A stretch of 64,000 nt of DNA from Micromonospora yangpuensis (GTDB taxonomy: Bacteria; Actinomycetota; Actinomycetes; Mycobacteriales; Micromonosporaceae): positions 2,852,001 to 2,916,000 of the forward strand of contig NZ_FMIA01000002.1 in NCBI RefSeq assembly GCF_900091615.1. The letters run 5' to 3'. Position numbers and translations under genes: made by a program. Positions 58,816 to 64,000 of this stretch are shown here, in pieces (position 1 is the first letter of the stretch; every line of letters starts with the position of its first letter). The notes under the pieces were generated by a model. It worked only from the letters and a program-made list of their open reading frames with translations, was not told the DNA's origin and ran no database searches.

Positions 58816-60516
58816 GTGGATCTCCCCGACGACTGGACCCTGGCCGCGACGTCGGCGGCGCACGCGCACCACCGTGGCGCACACGTGGCCATCTGGTGCC
58901 AGGACCGCGCCACCACCTACGCCGAGCTGCACCGGTGCAGCAACCGCACCGCGCACGCCCTGCGGGCGGCCGGGATCGGCCCCGGAGCCCGGGTGGCCTT
59001 CCTGGGCCGGGAATCGGAGTACTACTACTCGACCGTGCTGGCCTGCGCCAAGATCGGCGCGGTGCTGGTCCCGGTGAACTGGCGGCTGACCGCCGGCGAG
59101 GTGGACCACATCGTCCGGGACTCCACCGCGGAGCTGATCCTCGTCGAGCGGGAGTTCCGGACGGTCGTGGAACAGGTCCGCGCCGGACTGCCGGCGCTGC
59201 GCCGGGTCGTCGAGCTCGACGGCGACGACCCGGGGGACCCGGGGGCGGGGCTACGCGCCTGGCGGGCCGACGCCCCGGACACCGTCCCGGAGCACCGTTG
59301 CGGGCCGCACGACCCGGTGGTGCAGATCTACACGAGCGGGACCACCGGCCGCCCGAAGGGGGTGGTCCTCGCCCACCGCAGCTTCTTCACCCTGCCCGCC
59401 GCGTCCCGCGAAGCCGGCGTCGACTGGATCGACTGGCGGGCCGACGACGTGGCCCTGATCTCGCTGCCCGGGCTCGGCATCGCCGGCATCGGTTGGTTCA
59501 TGCACACCTTCAACGCCGGCGGCACCAACGTGGTGCTGCGGATGTACCTGCCCTCCGAGGCGGTCCGGCTGATCCCGAAGCACCGGGTCACCACGACCTT
59601 CGTCGCCCCGGCGATGCTGGCGATGATGCTCCAGGAGCGCGGTGTCGGCCCGGACACCTTCGCCTCGCTGCGCAAGGTCGCCTACGGCGCGGCCCCGATC
59701 TCCACCGGGCTGCTGCAACGCTGCCTGGAGGTCTTCGGCTGTGAGTTCGCCCAGATCTACGCCAGTACCGAGACCGGCACGGTGGCGGTCTGCCTGCCGC
59801 CGACCGACCACGTGCCGGGCAGCGGGCTGCTGCGGGCGGCGGGACGGGCCTGTCCGGGCACCGAGATCAAGATCGTCGACCGGGAGGGCCGGCCGGTGCC
59901 GCCCGGCGTGATGGGGCAGGTGTGCGTCCGTACCCCGGCGCGGATGCTCGGCTACTGGAACCTGCCCGAGGCGACGGCGGCCACCCTGGTCGGCGAATGG
60001 CTGCACATGGGCGACGCCGGCCGGCTCGACGCCGACGGCTATCTCTTCCTCGGCGACCGGATCAACGACACCATCATCGTGGCCGGGCAGAACATCTACC
60101 CGGCCGAGGTGGAGAAGGAGCTGGCCGAGCATCCGGCCGTCGCCGACGTGGCCGTGGTGGGCGTGGCCCACCCGAGCTGGGGCGACGCGGTACACGCGGT
60201 CGTCGTGCCGCGCCCCGGCCGGCGGGCCACCGGCCGGGAACTGTCGGCCTTCCTGCGGGGCCGGATCGCCGACTACAAGATCCCGGTCGGGTACCACGTC
60301 GCGGACGCGCTGCCGCGCAACCCGTCCGGAAAGGTGCTGCGCCGCATCGTCCGGGAACGACTCCAACAGGAGGCCGGGGCGGCGGAACCGACCGCGGTGC
60401 CGACGCCCACACCGACCGCCGTGCCCACGCCCACCCCGACCGCCGTGCCGACGCCCACACCGGTCGCCGTATCGACGCCCACATCGGTCGCCGCGTCGGC
60501 GACGAAGGGAGACTGA
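58816..60516 (+). CDS. acyl-CoA/acyl-ACP synthetase with repetitive Pro-Thr tail
   Basis: 566 residues of the ANL adenylation family: VQIYTSGTTGRPKGVVLAH (P-loop), IYASTETGTVA, GDAGRLDADGYLFLGDRINDTIIVAGQNIYPAEVE and the catalytic Lys in PRNPSGKVLRR. It activates a carboxylic acid as AMP ester and loads it on CoA or a carrier protein. The last about 40 residues are a low-complexity tail of VPTPTPTA repeats, encoded by a near-perfect tandem DNA repeat (about 60395-60490), absent from ordinary family members. GTG 58816 follows GGAGGAGCT. Confidence 0.9.
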   Translation: MDLPDDWTLAATSAAHAHHRGAHVAIWCQDRATTYAELHRCSNRTAHALRAAGIGPGARVAFLGRESEYYYSTVLACAKIGAVLVPVNWRLTAGEVDHIVRDSTAELILVEREFRTVVEQVRAGLPALRRVVELDGDDPGDPGAGLRAWRADAPDTVPEHRCGPHDPVVQIYTSGTTGRPKGVVLAHRSFFTLPAASREAGVDWIDWRADDVALISLPGLGIAGIGWFMHTFNAGGTNVVLRMYLPSEAVRLIPKHRVTTTFVAPAMLAMMLQERGVGPDTFASLRKVAYGAAPISTGLLQRCLEVFGCEFAQIYASTETGTVAVCLPPTDHVPGSGLLRAAGRACPGTEIKIVDREGRPVPPGVMGQVCVRTPARMLGYWNLPEATAATLVGEWLHMGDAGRLDADGYLFLGDRINDTIIVAGQNIYPAEVEKELAEHPAVADVAVVGVAHPSWGDAVHAVVVPRPGRRATGRELSAFLRGRIADYKIPVGYHVADALPRNPSGKVLRRIVRERLQQEAGAAEPTAVPTPTPTAVPTPTPTAVPTPTPVAVSTPTSVAASATKGD

Positions 60517-60517
60517 C

Positions 60518-61522
60518 GTGCCCACCGACGACCGTCCACGGATCGGAGTGCTGCTGCCCACCCGGGAGCAGGCCATCACCGGCGACACCGGCATGCCCGC
60601 GTTGCTGGACTTCGCCCGCGAGGTCGAACTGCTCGGGTTCGACTCCGTCTGGACGGGCGACTCGCTCGTCGCCCGACCACGACTGGACCCGCTGGTCGTG
60701 CTCGCCGCCGTCGGTACGGCCACCACCCGGGTCACGGTCGGCACGGCCGCGATGACCCCGGCGCTGCGCCACCCGGTGCTCGGTGCGAGCATGCTCGCCA
60801 GCCTGGACCACGCCTGCGGCGGCCGGTTGACGCTGGGGCTCGGCTCGGGCTTCCCCATTCCGGAGACGGAGGAGGAGTTCGACCTGGTCGGGGCCTCCTT
60901 CGCCGGGCGGGCCGGCCGCCTCGACGAGATCGTCGACCTGTGGCGGACCGCGTGGCACAGCCGGGATCCGCAGGCCCCGGCCGACTTCACCGGGCGGCAC
61001 TGGTCGGCCGCCGGGCTGGACCGGCTGTCGCCGCCGTACCGGCCCGGCGGGCCGCCGCTCTGGCTGGCCAGCAGCGACACCCCCCGGGTCCTGCGCCGGG
61101 TCGCCCGCCGTTACGACGGTTGGCTGCCGTTCCTGCCCTCCGCGCAGAGCTACGCCGCCGCCCGGGAGACCATCGTGCGGCTCTGCGTCGAGGCGGGACG
61201 CCCCGCCGACGCGGTCACCCCGGGTCTGTACGCCACGCTCACCGTCGACGACGACCGGGACCGGGCCTACGCCGAGCTGGAGCGGTACGTCCAGCGCTAC
61301 TACGGCCGGTCACTGGAGACGATGAGCCAGATCCAGGCGTACGGCTGGGGCAGCGCCCGGGAGTGCGCCGACTGGCTGGTCGGCTACCTGCGGGCCGGTG
61401 CCCGGCACATCGTCATCCGGATCGGGTCGTTGGACCCGCGGCCGCAGCTCGAGCAGATCGGGGAGGTGCTGCTGCCCGCCGTCCGGGCCGCGGCCCTCAC
61501 CACCACCACCACCACCGCCTGA
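60518..61522 (+). CDS. luciferase-like oxidoreductase of the biosynthetic cluster
   Basis: 334 residues, starting 1 bp after the ligase stop. LLM-superfamily barrel: RIGVLLPTREQAITGDTG, LLGFDSVWTGDSLVARPRLDPLVVLAAVGTATTRVTVGTAAMTPALRHPVLGASMLASLD, GGRLTLGLGSGFPIPETEEEF, PLWLASSDTPRVLRRVARRYDGWLPFLPS. The pattern fits either an FMN monooxygenase or an F420-dependent enzyme. It may oxidise or reduce the chain; no Vlm counterpart is known to me. C-terminus ends in a run of seven Thr codons. Translationally coupled to the ligase and the thioesterase. Confidence 0.8.
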   Translation: MPTDDRPRIGVLLPTREQAITGDTGMPALLDFAREVELLGFDSVWTGDSLVARPRLDPLVVLAAVGTATTRVTVGTAAMTPALRHPVLGASMLASLDHACGGRLTLGLGSGFPIPETEEEFDLVGASFAGRAGRLDEIVDLWRTAWHSRDPQAPADFTGRHWSAAGLDRLSPPYRPGGPPLWLASSDTPRVLRRVARRYDGWLPFLPSAQSYAAARETIVRLCVEAGRPADAVTPGLYATLTVDDDRDRAYAELERYVQRYYGRSLETMSQIQAYGWGSARECADWLVGYLRAGARHIVIRIGSLDPRPQLEQIGEVLLPAVRAAALTTTTTTA

Positions 61523-61542
61523 CAGTTGAGGGGAGTACGTCC

Positions 61543-62331
61543 ATGAGCGACCAGTTCGCCGCGACCTCCGGGGCCGGACAGTGGCTCCACCCGGTGGAGC
61601 CGTCCCCGGACGCCGCGATCCGGCTGTTCCTGTTCCCGCACGCCGGCAGCGGCGCGATCATCTACCGGGAGTGGGCTGACCTGCTGCCCCGGGACGTCGG
61701 GGCGCAGGCGGTCACCCTGCCCGGACGGCACAACCGGCGGGAGGAGGCGTCCCACGAGGACTGGGAACCCCTGATGGACGCCCTGCACGAGGCGATCACC
61801 GCCGAGCTGGACGACCGGCCGTACGCGTTCTTCGGGCACTGCATGGGTGCGCAGTTGGCGTACCAGCTCACCGAGCGGATCGAGGCCGGCGGCGAGCGGG
61901 GCCCGGTCCTGCTCGGCATGTCCGGCTGGGCGCCGCAGGGGTTCTTCATCCCCACCGAGGAGCAGAGCCGGATGCCCGAGTCCGAGATGGTGGAGTGGAT
62001 CAAGAAGCTGGGATCGTTCCCCGCCGAGATCTACGACAACCCGCAGATGCTCGCCCTGGTGGTGCCCGCGCTCCGGGCCGACCTGGCGGTCTGCGCCCAG
62101 TACGTCGACGACGGCGCCCGGGTGAACTGCCCGATCGCCTCCTACGGTGGGCGGTCCGATCCGCTGATGGAACGGCCTGACGCGATGGACTCGTGGCGGG
62201 ACCGGAGCCCGCAGTACCTGGGTAACAGCGAGTTCCCGGGTGGACACTTCTACATCGACACGCACGCCCTGGCCGTGACCACCGACTTCGTCCGGCACCT
62301 GTACCGGTTCGCGGCGCTGGTCGGCAGCTGA
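61543..62331 (+). CDS. type II (RifR-like) thioesterase with Cys nucleophile
   Basis: 262 residues of the alpha/beta-hydrolase type II thioesterase family: LFLFPHAGSGAIIYREWADLLP, VTLPGRHNRREEAS, ALVVPALRADLAVCAQY, and the final His in FPGGHFYID. The nucleophile elbow is FFGHCMGAQLAY, with Cys (TGC) in place of Ser. Such enzymes clear or release acyl groups from carrier proteins; Cys-type elbows occur in a few natural-product thioesterases and favour acyl transfer to amines or slower hydrolysis. As the PKS lacks its own release domain, this enzyme may release the chain. ATG 61543 follows GAGGGGAG. Confidence 0.88.
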   Translation: MSDQFAATSGAGQWLHPVEPSPDAAIRLFLFPHAGSGAIIYREWADLLPRDVGAQAVTLPGRHNRREEASHEDWEPLMDALHEAITAELDDRPYAFFGHCMGAQLAYQLTERIEAGGERGPVLLGMSGWAPQGFFIPTEEQSRMPESEMVEWIKKLGSFPAEIYDNPQMLALVVPALRADLAVCAQYVDDGARVNCPIASYGGRSDPLMERPDAMDSWRDRSPQYLGNSEFPGGHFYIDTHALAVTTDFVRHLYRFAALVGS

Positions 62332-62367
62332 CCGGGCACCACGTCTTGGGAGTTCCGGTCGTCGTCC

Positions 62368-62405
62368 CCGCGGGGTCCACCGTCGTCCGACGGTGGACCC
62401 CGCGG
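62368..62405 (+). terminator. perfect hairpin after the thioesterase
   Basis: 18-bp perfect inverted repeat (62368-62385 and 62388-62405) with a 2-base spacer, 36 bp after the thioesterase stop. It may end or attenuate the long operon before the hotdog gene. Confidence 0.7.
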
Positions 62406-62439
62406 TGCGTCACGGCCGGTCGGCAGAGCGGAGAACGAG

Positions 62440-62868
62440 ATGTCCGAGGCCCTGACCGCCGAGCGCCTGCGGGAGCTGATGCCTTTCGCCGCCACGCTCG
62501 GGGTGCGCTTCGACCGGCTCGACGCCACCGAGGTCAGCGCCGAGCTGGACTGGTCGCCGGCGCTGTGCACCGTCGGCCAGGTGATGCACGGCGGCGCGCT
62601 GGTGTCGCTGGCCGACTCCGTCGGGGGCGTGTGCGCGTTCCTGAACCTCCCGGCCGGGGCGGTCACCACGACCATCGAGGTGAAGTGCAACTTCTTCCTG
62701 GCGGTGCGGCGCGGTGTGGTCCGGGCGGTGGCCCGGCCGATGCACGTGGGTCGCAGTGTGATCGTGGTGGCGACCGATCTGCACCAGCTGTCCGGCGGTG
62801 ACGCGCCGGCCGGCAGCGGGGCCACCCGGGTCGCGCACGCCGTCCAGTCCCAGCTGGTGCTGCGCTGA
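62440..62868 (+). CDS. PaaI-type hotdog-fold thioesterase
   Basis: A 142-residue hotdog protein: LGVRFDRLDATEVSAELDWSPALCTVGQVMHGGALVSLADSVGG contains the MHGG-x4-AD motif of the PaaI/YbgC group. It starts after GAGAACGAG and ends 19 bp before the convergent transporter gene. Likely hydrolyses acyl-CoA or acyl-ACP species; it may edit the cluster's carriers or deliver the free fatty acid for the aldehyde step. Confidence 0.86.
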   Translation: MSEALTAERLRELMPFAATLGVRFDRLDATEVSAELDWSPALCTVGQVMHGGALVSLADSVGGVCAFLNLPAGAVTTTIEVKCNFFLAVRRGVVRAVARPMHVGRSVIVVATDLHQLSGGDAPAGSGATRVAHAVQSQLVLR

Positions 62869-62887
62869 GCGGCGTGCGCGGTCCCGA

Positions 62888-64000
62888 TCAGTGGCGTCCG
62901 GCCGGAGTGGGTTGTTGCGCAGGGGGTGCGGGCAGGTCGACCGAGGTCCCGGTCGTCCGGCCGCCGAGCGCCAGCACGGTGGCGATCATGACGGCCACGC
63001 AGCCGGCGATCACGGTGAAGAGCCAGCCCGCGCCGGCCCCGGTCAGCACCGGCAGCAGGACGAAGGGGAGCAGGGCGGCACTGAGCCGGGAGAGCGAGTA
63101 CGCCGCGCCGGCGGCCGTGGTGCGGAAGCCGGTGGGGTACTGCTCGGCCAGATAGACGTGTGAGGCGGTGGAGAAGACGTTGCTCAGCAACGTGTAACCG
63201 AAACCGAAGACCACGACCATGGTCACGTTCGTGGCCAGTCCGAAACCGATACCGCTGGCGGCCATCAGCGCCGCCGACACGCAGATCACCGTCCGCCGCT
63301 CGAAGCGGTCCAGCACGGGCACGGCCAGCAGCGAGCCGACCGGGTAGCCGAGGAAGGACAGCGCGGTGTAGCCCAGGCCCTGCACCACGTCGAACCCCTT
63401 GACCGCGAGCACCTGCGGGGCGAGGGTGCCGAAACCGTAGTACGCCGTGACCGACAGCAGGCAGAACGTCCAGAGCATGATGGTCCGCCGCCGGTACGGT
63501 GCGCTGAACAGCACCCGGTAGCCCGGGGTGGGCGACCGGCGGACCGGCACGTCGGACACCGGTGCCGTCGTGGTCGGCAGCCCGGCCTCGGCCTCCATCC
63601 GGCGGACGATGGCGTCGGCCTCGGCGACGCGCCCCTGTTCGGCCAGCCAGCGGGGGGACTCGACCAGTCGGCGGCGCAACACCCAGATCAGTGCCGTGCC
63701 GAGCGCGCCGAGGATGAACACCCAGCGCCAGCCGGCGAGCCCGAGGATCGTGCGGGGTGCGAGCCAGAGCGCGGCGAAGCCCACCGCGGGCACCCCGCAG
63801 AAGGCGAGACTGTACGCCCAGGCGATGAAGCGTCCCCGGCGTTTGGCCGGCAGCATCTCGGCGAGGTAGCAGTCGGCGAGGGTCTGCTCCGCGCCGATGC
63901 CGACACCGGCGAGGAACCGGGTGACGATCAGCCAGGTGGCGTTGGGGGAGAAGGCACCCAGCAGGGTGAAGCTGGAGTAGAGCAGGAGATTGATCATGAA
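62888..64000 (-). CDS. MFS transporter, aromatic-acid/sugar-type (N-terminus beyond window)
   Basis: At least 370 residues, open to the right edge; the first visible residues already lie in helix 3 or so, so the true start is outside. Features: FLAGVGIGAEQTLADCYLAEMLPAKRRGRFIAW (motif B to C), PRWLAEQGRVAEADAIVRRM (central loop of the sugar-porter-like groups), ten or so hydrophobic helices, and DRFERRTVICVSAALMAASGIGFG (motif A of the second half). Related to metabolite:H+ symporters. Could export the product or import a precursor. Confidence 0.85.
   Translation of the reverse strand, partial: FMINLLLYSSFTLLGAFSPNATWLIVTRFLAGVGIGAEQTLADCYLAEMLPAKRRGRFIAWAYSLAFCGVPAVGFAALWLAPRTILGLAGWRWVFILGALGTALIWVLRRRLVESPRWLAEQGRVAEADAIVRRMEAEAGLPTTTAPVSDVPVRRSPTPGYRVLFSAPYRRRTIMLWTFCLLSVTAYYGFGTLAPQVLAVKGFDVVQGLGYTALSFLGYPVGSLLAVPVLDRFERRTVICVSAALMAASGIGFGLATNVTMVVVFGFGYTLLSNVFSTASHVYLAEQYPTGFRTTAAGAAYSLSRLSAALLPFVLLPVLTGAGAGWLFTVIAGCVAVMIATVLALGGRTTGTSVDLPAPPAQQPTPAGRH

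Overview
The window is uniformly very GC-rich, with GTG/TTG starts, tight ATGA/GTGA overlaps and actinobacterial gene families throughout. A filamentous actinomycete of the Micromonosporaceae (Micromonospora-like) is the best guess; genus is inferred from style and not proven.

Region 1 (1-8785) is a patchy, recombined segment: the end of an EamA transporter, a small secreted protein, a membrane metallophosphoesterase, an orphan CRISPR array (no cas genes in the window) with a duplicated spacer, a truncated sbcD fused directly to the C-terminal part of an RHS/YD-repeat protein with a candidate membrane immunity protein, a tyrosine integrase beside a tRNA-Pro(GGG), a histidine-kinase remnant and a secreted hypothetical protein.

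Region 2 (about 9035-29340) is an organosulfur scavenging island. It holds an SfnB-type flavoenzyme, SsuD, an FMN reductase, a vanadium-haloperoxidase/PAP2-type protein, a collapsed SsuD-like pseudogene, another flavin reductase, a quinone-oxidoreductase-type enzyme, a complete peptide/nickel-type ABC importer, four further luciferase-like monooxygenases, a TauD-type dioxygenase and a complete SsuABC/TauABC importer. Four transcription starts share a CTATAGG-N(3-4)-AGTRG-like element, and one is followed by a 31-codon leader peptide with two Cys-Cys pairs, suggesting cysteine-dependent attenuation.

Region 3 (29446-35934) carries a TetR gene and an aldo/keto reductase separated by tandem palindromic operators, then a cytochrome P450 with an alpha/beta-hydrolase-fold protein whose nucleophile is Ala, and a TetR plus DHA2 efflux pump.

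Region 4 (36753-64000, continuing off the right edge) is the highlight: a biosynthetic gene cluster whose core matches the logic of the valanimycin azoxy pathway. It has a SARP regulator, a DUF2156 aminoacyl-tRNA-dependent transferase (VlmA role), a diacylglycerol-kinase-like kinase (VlmJ role), an MmgE/PrpD dehydratase (VlmK role), an acyl-CoA-dehydrogenase-like amine N-hydroxylase (VlmH role) with flavin reductase (VlmR role), a small polytopic membrane protein (possible VlmO role) and a ferritin-like diiron protein (VlmB role). In place of valine decarboxylation, the amine would be built from a chain made by KASIII/ACP/KASII, a membrane desaturase, a second ACP and a single-module KS-AT-DH-(remnant ER)-KR-ACP polyketide synthase, then converted to an aldehyde and transaminated. 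Two sets of three GTCAG direct repeats at exactly 11-bp periodicity lie upstream of the two main operons and are good SARP-binding candidates. The predicted product is a lipid-like, probably unsaturated, azoxy (or related N-N bonded) compound ending in a serine-derived vinyl unit.
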